Shown here one piece after another: positions 30,568 to 43,040 of a DNA stretch of 64,000 nt; position 1 is the stretch's first letter; each line of letters begins with the position of its first letter. Below the pieces are notes generated by a model. The model was given only the letters and a program-made list of their open reading frames with translations. It was not told the origin of the DNA and ran no database searches. Both the position numbers and the translations under genes were made by a program. The DNA lies in contig OX424556.1 in NCBI GenBank assembly GCA_949152475.1, positions 53,464,451 to 53,528,450 of the forward strand, written 5' to 3'. The stretch is from Terebella lapidaria. Taxonomy: Eukaryota; Annelida; Polychaeta; Terebellida; Terebellidae.

Positions 30568-31222
30568 TTATCGCGTACTTTTGGGATATGGGGGCGGCAG
30601 ATCTTGGTCAGGTGAAATGATATTCTCATACAGTAGGGCTCTATCGTCAGTTATACATGCACCATATGCTGGGGGTGCTTCTTCATGTGTGTCGCTAGGC
30701 AACACGTCCACAGGAATGTCAATGATAAGGTCTACAGTGTCGCCATCTGTTGGGCGATTAGTGGAGTCACTGGGAGTGACGTCAGCATAGTTAGGAGGCC
30801 TATCACGACTTGTGATTCTAGGTGGTCTACTGGGTAGAACCACTGCATTGATTCTCCCAAGTTCTGTCATCTGATTGGCTGACGCCACATGGGGCCCATG
30901 GTGGGTCCAGCCCGAGATTATTGTCGTCATTGAACGGACAGGCCTAGTCGACGGCCCATTTCTCTGACGAAGTACATGAAGGAAGTCAGCGAAAGTCCTA
31001 GACGAGTTCGACCCATTGCGCCGACAGCAGCTGCAACAGCAGGCGACCACGACGAGCCCCCCGAGGAAGAGGACAGTCGCACCGAGGGCTAGATCTATGC
31101 TTTGTGCCGTCTCCGTACCTCTTGTACCTCCCGAACCCCAAGTCATCGTGGCAGCCTGGTAGGTACACCTGGAGACTTGTTCGAATTGTGTTGGATTGGT
31201 CTCTGGGTGGTTGCGATCTCCT
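30568..31222 (-). CDS. single-pass membrane protein with three PPxY motifs (3' exon or exons)
   Basis: The ORF from the ATG at 31146 gives 192 residues. The frame stays open to about 31222, where GATCGTCCAG could be a 3' splice site, so a signal-peptide exon is probably missing. The stretch before the membrane, TYQAATMTWGSGGTRGTETA, matches the ectodomain end of the genes at 42-45 kb. The span (about 18-41) ends in CCCSCC, likely palmitoylated. The tail holds PPNYADV (117-123), PPAYGA (158-163) and a terminal PPPYPKSTR (184-192). Its tail is closest to the decayed copy at 46.6 kb, sharing the spacer STNRPT followed by an acidic strip. The role is inferred: membrane recruitment of WW-domain proteins. 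Confidence 0.72.
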
Positions 31223-31500
31223 CTGGACGATCATCCGTGGAATGGATGTCTTGTCCTGTTACCAGTTGTAATTTTTCATCTCACGATGTTCGTTTGAGAA
31301 AATAAAGTCAGAACAGCAATATCCAAGAGGCATAATCGACATTTTGTTTCAGAGATCCTGCTATGTGAAACCCCAACATGGATCTTACTCGTTCATATAT
31401 ATGGTTTGTTGTGCTTGAAATGTAATATTTTGCTTGTTTCCTGTATCATATAATGTGGTTTAGATTTGGAATGAATTGTAAATTGTTATCGAGAACTTTA
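31223..31500. other. upstream flank of the preceding gene
   Basis: No signal-peptide exon could be identified with confidence. The stretch is AT-rich. Confidence 0.35.
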
Positions 31501-33620
31501 TAACGCAGCGAGGCGCGCGAAGCGCGCCGAACTGCGTCTAATGGTATTGCATGTCCGAGAAAATAACACCAAAGCACTGAAAGCAGCAGAAACTAAAGAT
31601 AGTCCCAGCTACTATGATCACAATTTTCATCTCTGCGAATTTTGACCGGAAGTTTTTTTTAGACAGGAAACCCCTAGCGATCTGGGAGCGAATTTCACCG
31701 CTCAGTGATTTTTTTTTTTTGCGAAGCACCGTTTCGCAATATGGTTTCACGAGCGTTCCTCAATCGGTTATTGCATTTTTTATTCGAGTATATAACATGA
31801 ATACGGCAGCTAGATGACATTCATCAGTCTTTTTTGTGCCGTGGACAAACAACGAGACTGGAACTGCGAGACATCACAACGCGACTCCATGACAACGGCC
31901 GCCCGGTACCGTAATTTCACGCAAGCAGGATACTCTAGAAAAAAGTAGATTTCTGTATAGCGTCACGCGAACATGCATACATGAATCAGTATGCTCACTA
32001 CTGTATGCGAGTATATGATAGTGAGTTATGCCGTATTCGTGCGTATATTCTAGAACTTTGGCGCCTTATGTTCCAAAACGCAAAGGACTTTTGAATGCCT
32101 GATGCTGGATGGTGAATAGTTCAAATTATGCAATTTTCGTTCAAATTAATGCTTGCAAGCACAGAAAAAAATTAAATATTGCCCAACATTATTTTCTTCC
32201 AAATATTGAACTGGTACAATAACATATCTTTGCTTATTAATGAATTCACTTGTTGAACATTTATACAAGAACATATATATATTTTTTCCTCACCACGGCT
32301 ATAGGTATTTTCCATGTGTTAACAGATTTATTTGAATGCATCAGAAACTTTTTGATATCCACAAAAGACTGGAGCCTGACATACACACAGTTATTCTAGT
32401 ATAGGGAAGAAAATTAAACACCCATTACTTTATAAGTAATTCCATTCATGCCGAGTTGTACACTGAACATGCTGGACAAAATATAACCTCCCCATGTCAA
32501 ATAGGCTTATTTTTTCGTTTATATTATTTTGTTCAGTATAGGTTATTGTACATGAAACTGTGTTCTTTGTTGATCAAATAAAAAAGACTTCGGTCAGTAT
32601 TTCACTCAATTTTATTGTCACAATAGGAAGCCAGACCGATAACATGGATAACAACAAAAAGATATGCGCTGTCAAAATTTTACTGACATAATTTTGTATC
32701 TCTACACATTCAACCACTCTGATATATTGACGAGTGATGAATATATCAGAGTGAAATTATTCTGTTCGATACATGCAATATGTAATAGTAACAAATAATA
32801 ATGACGATAAAATTTGTCCATTGTATTCATGATATTAATGAAATAATAATATGCTATAACCACGATTTTACAGATTCAATGTTATGCAGAGGTATGTTCA
32901 GTGTGACCCACACTTTCACACCTTCAAATTGAATAGTCATCCAGTAGGCGTTGTTTCCACAATATTGTTCAGTAAAATCAATGTTTGATGTAATCCGCAG
33001 CACTGCCATCGCTCATAATTTCATTCGTTCTTAATTTTCCTGTGTGGGTATGTGGTGCTTGACACTACATAGGCATATTGTTGGCTCGAATAGATCTATT
33101 CTCTTGATCTGTTGTCTTGAATAGGCAGGTCATCAGATGAATCTCCAGGACAATTTTGATCTCAGTTATTCCTCTATAGTTAGTGGTTGGATATAAATAT
33201 GACAATTGGTTATGAAAGAACGTTTTTTGTTGGAAAGTTTATTCACAACACAACAAGTATGGGGTTGTCTGTATCTGCCTTCATCACTTTGTGTTACTGA
33301 TATATTCTTATCGTTGATTATCACAGTTCACAGAAGTTTTTTTTTAAATCAACTAACGAACTTCATTATGTGATACAGCTGTAATTACCGTTTTAAGTGT
33401 ATTTCTCTCATGAAATTCTAGTCACATAATATCCATTGAATCTCATGCAGTTCGTCTTGGGCAATATCTATTCCCAGGTAGTTCCTTATAGTGAGTTGTC
33501 AGGTTCAGAAATAACAGTGGTCATGATGAAATTTCTGCATTTATGATTTTGTGTTACTCATCAACTCAATCATTATATTATCTATAGGGACAAATATCGC
33601 CCATAATGGGTTACCTTTCT

Positions 33621-35561
33621 TACCGTATAATCGCGCATATAAGGACATGTTCTTATATCCGGAATATATTGCTTTTTGGGGCTCTCGCCAAAAAACCAAA
33701 GTGTCTCGAATATAAGGACATGTTCTTATATTCGAATATAAGGACACCCCCAATAACCCGAATATAAGAACATGGTAAGCTCAATCAAATAACAGCCACA
33801 TTAACCTTCGTGTGCAAGTTGCCTAGACGAGTCATTACCACCACTGATGTCAAGTTGCATTACTAGTATATATGTTGGCTTAGGTAGGTATTGGAAGCCT
33901 ATTTTCAATGAGCCCCCAATAATCTGGTGTATATTGTAACGGGTTTACACCCTTCTGTGACGTCTTGATGAACCGGTTTTCTTGGGAGGTGGGTGAGTTG
34001 TTATTTAACCGGAGCTGAAACGGTAAAACTCCGGGAAACTGCTACTGCTGTACGGTTGAACTCCGGCTAGAAGTCTCTAAGGTTGGTAGCGTGGTCTGGA
34101 ATGGACCTCTTAACCGTTGTCCGACTGCTAATCTGCAACTGCACCTGTAACGTAAGAATCCGGAGGCGTTTCCGTCTCCGGGTACTGCAACTGCTCCGTC
34201 GGGATACCGCTTTACTGCAACAGCTCCGTCGTTTTCCTCCTTACTGCAACTGCGACTGCACCTGGAATAGAGAATCCGGGAACGTTGCCGTTTCCGAATA
34301 CTGCAACCGCTCTGCCAGGTTCCGCCGCACTGCAACTGCTCCGGTTGGCTCCGCCTCACCGCAACCTGCGACTGCACCTGAAATGGAGTATCTCGGAAGT
34401 GTTCTCACTTCCGGTTACCGCAACCGCTCCGTCAGGTACTGCCTCTGCAACTCCGTCGTCCGGTACCGCCTCTGCAACTGCTTCGTCGTTCCCGTCTCTG
34501 CAACTGCTCCGTCCGATACCGCCTCCGTAGTTGCTCCGTTGAATACCACCTCCGTCTCCGTCTCCTTCCTTGGTGATCTGGGTTCTTGGATCACCCTAAG
34601 ACGTCGTTACAACTTGGTCTTAACCGACTGTGGTCTTATCTCCCTTTACTCCGTATTACTTTCTTTTCCGGTGAACTAACTTTATTATAAATTCCAGTTC
34701 CCTAACGAACACGGAAAAACAACTCGGTTGAAGTTTTCATGTTTATTTTCCAAGTGCACAGTCGGAAGACTTAACTGCTATCACCTGGATGACTCTATCC
34801 GGAACAAGGGAGTACTCTGCTATGGGAGAAGGGGTCTGCACAGGTCGACGTCAGGACACCAACTCCGCCGTCCGCTGTGAAGCGGGGGCTTTTATAGACC
34901 TGAGACCCACGTCACGTGACCAACCTATTGTGACGTCATAGTCCGCCAAAACACTGATATTTTCCGGATTTCTAAAAACACTCTAGGACCAATCAGTGGC
35001 TGACACGTCACCTTTTAAACCGAAAACGAGGCTGATCACATGACCTTCCGGAAATAACGTCATTACGTTTTTGTACTCCATTGTTCCGACTCCGTCTCCG
35101 GTTCCGGCTCCGTCTCCGGGTTTACCAACATACAAATATACCAAGTTCCGAGACGGAAAACCTTTTAAACATTAACAATACGGAACCGTATGAACCTTTA
35201 AACACATATACATTTTAATAAACGGTTATTTAACCATAATATCACAAAACACTAACAGAATTACCTAGGGGAAACTTTTGGGTACGCCCCAAAACCGTTA
35301 CAATATATATATATTACCGACAGTGGTCATAAGCCTGGCAGCACGTGCAATGGGTGTCCTTATATTCGGGAAACCTTTACGTTTTTGGCGCCAAAACCCA
35401 AGTGTCTCGAATATAAGGACATATGTGTCCTTATAAACGAATATTGGTTTATGGCGCAGAAAAAGTAAACCTTCTCAAATATAGGGACATGTTCTTATAT
35501 TCGAATATAAGGACAGGCTCGAATATAAGGACACTGTCCTTATATGCGCGACTATACGGTA
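33621..35561. mobile_element. TIR element with CGAATATAAGGACA repeats, itself split by a solo LTR
   Basis: The left end TACCGTATAATCGCGCATAT and the inverted right end TACCGTATAGTCGCGCATAT are followed on both sides by AAGGACA. Copy 2 of the duplication shows the empty site CTTTCTTACCTATCAAA, so the insertion followed the duplication. A TA target is compatible with a mariner-like mechanism. Without the solo LTR it is about 0.57 kb. The interior repeats AATATAAGGACATGTTCTTA palindromes. No transposase. Confidence 0.85.
33935..35302 (-). repeat. solo LTR of the young Gypsy family
   Basis: 1,368 bp in inverse orientation match the LTRs at 13810 and 24951, including TATA box, CRE and poly(A) signal. 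ATAT flanks both sides (33931-33934 and 35303-35306). No internal sequence is present, as expected after LTR-LTR recombination. Confidence 0.93.
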
Positions 35562-35797
35562 TACCTATCAAATCTCATGTCAGAAGTCTTGAGTAATTTG
35601 ACTCCCATGTAATCTCCTATAGTAACTGCTGCATCTTGAGGTTACAGCTATCAACCCATTCGTTCTCACCGCGTCTTAATTGAGGTTACAGTGCTGCTGA
35701 ATCAGTGAGTTGATTATCTGCAATTCTGCATGCGAGCCATGTGTCCTAAATTCGTCTACATTTTGGGATGTTCAAAGCATTTAACACACCTTCATAT

Positions 35798-36216
35798 TAA
35801 TATGTTATTATGCAGACCATAGGGACGCAGCGAGTGGAAAAGGAGCCTTCTGAATATGTAGATACAATAACAACAATTGGTTATGATGAAAGGTTTTTTT
35901 AGTTTTATTGTTACACACATAGATCTAGATCTAGGCCCACTGACTGTCCATGAGCCTGATTCAGACAGTTTTTTTTATTCAACCGCTTGCAAGTATTAGT
36001 CAATATTTTTTGGCAATCTTCTAGGCCTAGATCTATCAGCATCATTGCAGTGTATTCATATCATATACATGTAGATACAGTAATACACCGGCACACATAT
36101 AGACTATGCCCATTAACATGATAATAATTATTACGACTATAATACATGTATAGAGATATACAAGAAATCTGCATTTCCACTCGCTGCGTCTCTATGCTCT
36201 GCATAATAACATATTA
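35798..36216. mobile_element. hairpin-ended element within duplication copy 1
   Basis: TAATATGTTATTATGCAGA and GACGCAGCGAGTGG near 35798-35842 are mirrored by the inverted block at about 36175-36216, giving arms of about 40 bp. The equivalent element in copy 2 is 38588-38980. Confidence 0.75.
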
Positions 36217-38980
36217 ATAACGCAGCGAGGCGCGCGAAGCGCGCCGAACTGCGTCTAATGGTATTGCATGTCCGAGAAATTAACACCAAAGCAGCAGAAA
36301 CTAAACAGCCTGCTAAAGATAGCCCCAACTACTATGATCACAATTTTCATCTCTGCGAATTTTGACCGGAAGTTTTTTTAGACAGGAAACCCCTAGCGAT
36401 CTGGGAGCGAATTTCACCGCTCAGTGATTTTTTTTTTTTTTTTGCGAAGCACCGTTTCGCAATATGGGTTCACGAGTGTTCCTCAATCGGTTATTGCATT
36501 TTTTTATTCGAGTATATAACATGAACACGGCAGCTAGATGACAATCATCATTTTTTTTTGTGTCGTGGACAATCAACGAGACTGCATCTGCGAGACATCA
36601 CAACGCGACTCCATGACAACGGCCGCCCGGTACCGTAATTTCACGCAAGCAGGATACTCTAGAAAAAAAGTAGATTTCTTTATAGCGTCACGCGAACATG
36701 CATACATGAATCCGTATGCTCACTACTGTATACGAGTATATGATAGTGAGTTATGCCGTATTCGTGCGTATATTCTAGAACTTTGGCGCCTTCTGTTCCA
36801 AAACGCAAAGGACTTCTGAATGCCTGATGCTGGATGGTGAATAGTTCAAATTATGCAATTTTCGTTCAAATTAATGCTTGTAAGCACAGAAAAAAATACT
36901 CTTTAAATATTGCCCAACATTATTTTCTTCCAAATATTGAACTGGTACAATGACATATCTTTGCTTATTCATGAATTCACTTGTTGAACATTTATACAAG
37001 AACATAAAAAATATTTTTTTCCCTTACCAAGGCTATAGGTATTTTCCACATGTTAACAGATTTATTTGAATGCATCAGAAACTTTTTGATATCCACAAAA
37101 GACTGGAGCCTGAAATACACACAGTTATTCTAGTATAGGGAAGAAAATTAAACACCCATTACTTTATAAGTAATTCCATTCATGCTGAGTTGTACAGTGA
37201 ACATGCTGGACAAAATATAACCTCCCCATGTCAAATAGGCTTATTTTTTCGTTTATATTATTTTGTTCAGTATAGGTTATTGTACATGAAACCGTGTTCT
37301 TTGTTGATCAAATAAAAAAGACTTCGGTCAGTATTTCACTCAATTTTATTGTCACAATAGGAAGCCAGACCGATAACATGGATAACAACAAAAAGATATA
37401 CGCTGTCAAAATTATACTGACATAATTTTGTATCTCTACACATTCAGTCAACCACTCTGATATATTGACGAGTGATGAATATATCAGAGTGAAATTATTC
37501 TGTTTGATACATGCAATATGTAATAGTCACAAATAATAATGACGATAAAATTTGTCCATTGTATACATGATATTAATGAAATAATAATATGCTATAACCA
37601 CGATTTTACAGATTTATGCAGAGGTATGTTCAGTGTGACCCACACTTTCACACCTTCAAATTGAATAGTCATCCAGTAGGCGTTGGTTCCACAATATTGT
37701 GCAGTGAAATCACTGTTTGGTGTGATCCGCAGCACTGCCATTGCTCATAATTTCATTCGTTCTTAATTTTCCTGAGTGTGTATGTGGTGCTTGACACTAC
37801 ATAACCATATTGTTGGCTCGAATAGATCTATTGTCTAGATCTGTTGTCTTGAATAGGCAGGTCATCAGATGATTCTCCAGGGCACTTTTGATCTCAGTTA
37901 TTCCTCTATAGTTAGTGGTTGGATATAAATATGACAAATGGTTATGAAAGAAAGTTTTTTGTTTGAAAGTTTATTCACAACACAACAAGTATGGGGTTGT
38001 CTGTATCTGCCTTCATCACTTTGTGTTATTGATATATTCCTATCGTTGATTATCACAGTTCACAGAAGTTAGTACCCTATCAAAACGGTTATGAAATTTT
38101 TTTTCTTTAAATCAACGAAAGAACTTCATTATGTGATACAGCTGTAATTACCGTTTTAAATGTATTTCGCTCATGAAATTCTAGTCACATAATATCCAGG
38201 TAGTTCCTTATAGTGAGTTGTCAGGTTCAGAAATAACAGTGGTCATGATGAAATTTCTGCATTTATGATTTTGTGTTACTCATAAACTCAATCATTATAT
38301 TGATTATCTACAGGGACAAATATCGCCCATAATGGGTCACCTTTCTTACCTATCAAACCTCATGTCAGAAGTCTTGAGTAATTTGACTCCCATTAAATCT
38401 CCTATAGTAACTGTACGTTGCATCTTGAGGTTACAGCTATCTTCCCGTTCGTTCTCACCGCGTCTTAATTGAGGTTACAGTGCTGCTGAATCAGTGAGTT
38501 GATTATCTGCATGCAAGCCATGTGTCCTAAATTCGTCAACATTTTGGGATGTTCAAAGCATTTAACACACCTTCATATTAACATGATTAATATGTTATTA
38601 TGCAGACCATGAGGACGCAGCGAGTGGAAAAGGAGCATTCTGAATATGTAGATACAATAACAACAATTGGTTATGATGAAAGTTTTTTTTAGTTTTATTG
38701 TTACACACATAGATCTAGACCCACTGACTGTCCATGAGCCTGATTCAGACAGTTTTTTTTATTCAACCGCTTGCAAGTATTAGTCAATATTTTTTGGCAA
38801 TCTTATAGGCCTAGATCTATCAGCATCATTGCAGTGTATATGCACACAGTAATACACCGGCACACATATATGCCCATTAACATGATAATAATTAATACGA
38901 CTATAAAACGTGTATAGAGATATACAAGAAATCTGCATTTCCACTCGCTGCGTCTCTATGCTCTGCATAATAACATATTA
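36217..38980. repeat. tandem segmental duplication, copy 2 (uninterrupted)
   Basis: This copy carries the pre-insertion site for the TIR element of copy 1 near 38350. The 93-codon ORF at 36538-36819 is not open in copy 1 and is not supported as a gene. Confidence 0.9.
38588..38980. mobile_element. hairpin-ended element within duplication copy 2
   Basis: Same inverted arms (TAATATGTTATTATGCAGA and its complement) as at 35798-36216. Confidence 0.7.
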
Positions 38981-39413
38981 TATTCTAATTTGTGGAGGCC
39001 CATTCAGGTGCACGTGTTCTATCAAATTTCGGGTTGTTGTTCGAGTAGAGGTGTGCAAAATTGTCAATCTACCCAATGTTTTACTACTTTATGAATCTGT
39101 GGAGGCTGAATTCGGAGGTTTGTATGTTTTTTTGCCAAAGTCTTAAAGAAGCACATATAATACTCAGTACAACACATCAACATATCATAGGCCCCTATGC
39201 CACATCAGCTTAGAGGCAGGCAGAGCAATGCAGGCATGCAATACACATAAATATGAGTAACGTTTGCCCAGCGTGTTGCTCGTAACTGGTGCCATTGCAT
39301 GCTCATCGATGGTGGCCTTGTTAAGGTCTATATGTTGTACTTGTTACCTTTCGAATGAACACGTGAACACATCAAAATAACATAATAAAATAATGATTAT
39401 TATATATACATAC
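38981..39413. other. unassigned stretch
   Basis: AT-rich with no recognised feature. It would be intron if the exon that ends at 39414 is real. Confidence 0.3.
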
Positions 39414-39600
39414 CGACATAGCGATTGTAGGCTTCAAGCCTGAATTTCTCTGCCCTGTCCCCATTTCTAACCGATATATCACTCATTTTGTTGAAATGTG
39501 ACTCACATCGCATACAGAGTACTTGTTTACCACCTTCACTGGGTGGGAACGGTTCGCTGCGGGAATTTGCAGACCTGCGGCGGTATATGTCCCGGGCCAT
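39414..39600 (-). CDS. candidate first coding exon of an unknown gene
   Basis: From the ATG at 39600 the frame reads MARDIYRRRSANSRSEPFPP and then GGKQVLCMRCESHFNKMSD, ending in a G|GTATGT donor. It has better coding character than its surroundings, a C-x2-C pair and a charged helix-like end (GDRAEKFRLEAYNRY). No following exon could be found in the repeats to the left, so this may be an orphan exon. Function unknown. Confidence 0.3.
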
Positions 39601-41030
39601 GCTTTATTCATGATCGGTACGGACGGTACATGGCAATTTTTTTATTCTACTAGGCCTAAATTTTGAGATGTAGGCCTACACACAAAATTTAAACACCTAT
39701 ATCGCGCCCTTGTATTTGAGACAGTCTGACTTGACAAAATATGCAGCGGCCGAACAATTTATACGATTAATAAAATCTATTCAACGAGACGTATCGAAAC
39801 TGTGCAGTTTGGGTCATCCGCGTACACGATGTACAACCATTATACATGTATCACAAGCTAGCTTTGCCTATAAATGGCGGTATGACCAAAGAGGGTAGCA
39901 TCGTACACTGTTTGGTAAATTGGTATGACCCCTCGAATATGGTAGACGTCTCAAGTTTAATCTACGGCAAAATATGGAGCATCTCCATGTGGATTGGGCA
40001 CACTAATCCCACATACATGTATCATACCGAGTAATTCGGTCTTTCAGTTCGCCCACCAGGTATGTGTTAGTCTGTATATGGTCAGATCATCTTCATAGTT
40101 TGAACTTTCCTATATTTCGAAGGATATTTAATCTAACTCATCATTTTAGTAGCTTGGCTTATCAAATACGAGTCATATTTTTGTTTTAATTAGGAATAGG
40201 AATAATATACGGGGATAGGGGCCTATATACAGGCACGAATCATGCCGAGAAGAAGGGTAGCAAATAGGGCCTGTGAGTCACGTGTCGTCACGGTATGATT
40301 CTGGTGACCACCAAACATACACCCATTGTGTTATCCGAGTAATTTGAGTTCTAAATGGAGTATTACTCATAATAAACAAAATGTGTTTTAAAAAGGTATT
40401 ACCCGGTATCGATTGTTTCATAAGAAAATGGGCCCAAGTATCATATCCTGCGCCTTCCTCTATATTCAATAAGGATTAAAAAGGTGCGAGACGGATTAAA
40501 TGGTATGTTCTAAGTGGACGAGTAGTATTAAGGAGCAGTGTACGGTACTTGGGCCAGAAAATGTATTGTTAGCAAATACATTATTCCAATTTCAGACGCT
40601 AGGACGGTATGATATAAATCGATATTATTCACTCGGTTGTAATCTCATTCTGAGGACACTCCTGATTAGACGATTTGTACCATGTGACAACCTACATACT
40701 CAGTGTTGGTTGCGAGAGTCTATATTGAACGGCAAAAATGTATATTGGACGATGTGGTGCTTATCAGCCAATCCGAGCGCGTCTTACTTGTGGGTTTTCC
40801 CCACTCTGGGTTTCTCACAACAAAAAAGAAGGTTTTGTTTGTTTGATGCCATAAATAATATAATATATAATATAGCAAATGTTGGATGTTGACTCACGCA
40901 TCGGCCAATATGACATTTCTTCATTCCGTAAATTGTATATTGGACTCCTCAACATCCAATATTTGTATAATAATGAAACTGTCCCATATGAAACTACCTG
41001 CTACTAACTGGGAGTACGAATCTGTGAAAA
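39601..41030. other. unassigned stretch
   Basis: Plus-strand ORFs at 39710-39898 and 40500-40892 have no recognisable domain, signal peptide or splice context. Short TATATTGGAC and CCAATAT words recur in both orientations near 40730-40980, but no element boundary is clear. Confidence 0.35.
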
Positions 41031-41039
41031 GATCGTTAG

Positions 41040-41480
41040 GTGGACCGAGGGTAAGGGGGTGGGAGTTTAATTAATTAGAACAGGTCCCCGAACATATCCT
41101 TTTGTTGTATTCTAAGTACAAATGCAATACCTTGATTCAACCATAGAGTTGACAAAGACGAAAATGGCCTCGAGGAACACGTATTCGGTGTCCGAGGTGT
41201 CGGTGCCATTGCTATTGCCCCCACGAGGTCCAGACGGTGGTAGGCTCGTCAAGGGTGAAATTGTAGCCAGTCAATTTTCGTTGGCCAGTAATTGCTTTCG
41301 CAACTGCGTATGGTCCAGCTTCAAACAAGACACGAGGAACAGAATTGTACACTGGGGGACCGCCCAGTGCCTGTCCATCCTGAACACCCACCCTCCAAAT
41401 TGTATATTCTTTCTCGTTCCTGCAGATGACGAAATGGAATACGTCACGAGTAGTTGGTGTTTCTTTTGTTGTACCCAAGT
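41040..41480 (-). pseudogene. decayed copy of the PPxY membrane-protein family (unit 0)
   Basis: The ectodomain exon is readable on the minus strand from an acceptor-like TCGTCATCTGCAG at about 41424: YNSVPRVLFEAGPYAVAKAI and LTGYNFTLDEPTTVWTSWG. A one-base frameshift follows before NGTDTSDTEYVFLEAIFVFV. The membrane span is cut short and the cytoplasmic tail is absent. A stray C-terminal piece, KLPPPYPRS, lies at about 41045-41070. So an internal deletion has fused the span region to the 3' end. It is a dead paralogue of the 42.2 and 44.1 kb genes. Confidence 0.75.
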
Positions 41481-41530
41481 TATACTGAATTGTGTATTGT
41501 GGACGTTCTCATATTGGGTGCCTATATCAT

Positions 41531-42179
41531 AGTGTTTGCACTCTACAGACGGGAAGCCTATCTAGCTATATTGAGTTAGTTTATATTGTCATTCGAATAA
41601 ATGTCAATAAGATGTTTTAGTTGATGTTTAAGTTAGCATGAATTATGTTTCTTTGTTTTTGCGGGTTGTCTTAATATCAAAAATCAACTAGACACCAATA
41701 AGTACATTTTATTTTTGTATCCCAAAAGTGGACTGCAGTATCAATGCATATCACAAATAATTAGTTGGTATACATGTATATATAGTGCACTAGTATACGA
41801 GATTTGTTTCTCCATCAAATCTCTGATGATACATGTACAATATTTCTTTTTTTTTTTATACAAATCATCCAATTATAAATCACACATGACGATTAGAGGT
41901 AATATCATATACTTGGGGAAACAGACTAAAGATCGTGATTGATATGGTATGAAGTTACGAATTCAAACGTGGTTGAACACAGCAATGCGGTGGATGGTAC
42001 TAGAAATAAATAAGACTTCAAAACTACCAGTATTATACTCCTGAGAAGACGATTTCGAACAACAAAAGTGATCACTCTTTGTATGAAAATGTCTTTAAAA
42101 TACATATTCTCCAAAACACAGGACAATGCAACTAGTAAATATAACTATTGAATCCGCAGACAGATTCTGTGTATTTATT
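41531..42179. other. intergenic part of the tandem unit
   Basis: The blocks GAATAAATGTCAATAAGATG (about 41600), ATTAGTTGGTATACATGTAT (about 41760) and the 3' flank of the next gene recur at about 43570, 43720 and 45900. Duplication therefore copied flanks as well as exons. Confidence 0.7.
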
Positions 42180-42803
42180 TCAAGTTTTCTCCAGGTAAGG
42201 GGGTGGGAATTTAGAGCACCCACTCCCCTCAATGTCACCTCCAGAACTGCGGGTGTAGAAACCTGTCCGTTCATCCACCACAGACATCTCATAGGACGCT
42301 GGGTATTCCTCGTGATACACGTGCAAATCCCACGAGACATCGTCTGGCATGTCGTCTTGGCCACGTCCAGTGGAGCCATGAGCCATTGCCTCAGCATAGG
42401 TTGGCAGACGGTCAGTCAATGCTGGTTCAAGGTTCGGTGGTGGAAGCTCTTCGCTCCTCTGCACAGCATCTATAATGGGTGACCTTGGATGGACCAATCG
42501 TAGAGTTGTTCGCAGTACAGTTAGAAGACTGGTTCGCTGTGTAGATGATCTCTGTCGCCGTCTCTGCCGAGGCATGTCATTCACAGAACAACAATTCCCT
42601 GAACAAATTCTCTTGCGGTACTTGAAGCACAGCGTCGAAATCGTACAACAAGAGCTGCAAACCACAAAGTTGACGAAGACGAAAATGACCTCGAGGAACA
42701 CGTATTCAGTGTCCGAGGTCTCAGTTCCATTGGTAAAAGTCCCATTGCCCCATGACGTCCAGACGGTGGTGTTCTCGTTCAATGTGAAATTGTAGCCAGT
42801 CAT
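42180..42803 (-). CDS. PPxY single-pass membrane protein, tandem unit 1
   Basis: 207 residues from an internal Met. The ectodomain end NFTLNENTTVWTSWGNGT has three N-glycosylation sequons (N11, N20, N25), then NGTETSDT. The membrane span (about 34-60) is followed by the cysteine cluster CSGNCC (67-72) and an Arg-rich stop-transfer. The tail holds LPTYAEAM (133-140) and a terminal PPPYLEKT (200-207). Upstream, the equivalent exon (about 42804-42945) with the acceptor CATGTACAG is present. Its frame is broken by one base next to the internal Met, so the full-length protein may no longer be made. It is closely similar to the 44.1-kb gene. Inferred role: recruiting WW-domain ligases or adaptors to a glycosylated surface protein. 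Confidence 0.65.
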   Translation of the reverse strand: MTGYNFTLNENTTVWTSWGNGTFTNGTETSDTEYVFLEVIFVFVNFVVCSSCCTISTLCFKYRKRICSGNCCSVNDMPRQRRRQRSSTQRTSLLTVLRTTLRLVHPRSPIIDAVQRSEELPPPNLEPALTDRLPTYAEAMAHGSTGRGQDDMPDDVSWDLHVYHEEYPASYEMSVVDERTGFYTRSSGGDIEGSGCSKFPPPYLEKT

Positions 42804-43040
42804 AATTGGGTCAGTTATTGCCTTTCCCCTTGCTCAGCTTCATACAAGACACAATGGACAGTGTTTTACGCTGGGGGCCGTCCAGTGTCCGTCCAATATG
42901 AACACATATCTTCCGGACCCTCGCTGGAGCCTGTACATGACAAAATGGAGTACGTCATGATCAACAGTATTTTCTTGTTCTGTTTCTAAGACATTCAGAG
43001 CATGTGTACTGTGTACTATTTTCATATTGGGTGTCTGTAT

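Larger units (their letters stand above)
31501..36216. repeat. tandem segmental duplication, copy 1 (interrupted by insertions)
   Basis: 31501-33620 plus 35562-36216 align end to end with copy 2 (36217-38980). Both start TAACGCAGCGAGGCGCGCGA and end GCATAATAACATATTA. Divergence is low, mostly single bases and small indels. No conserved ORF is shared by both copies, so the unit is non-coding or a large non-autonomous repeat. Confidence 0.9.

Noticed and set aside
36538-36819. 93-codon ORF in duplication copy 2
   Set aside because: The frame is not kept in copy 1 despite high overall similarity, so there is no sign of coding constraint.
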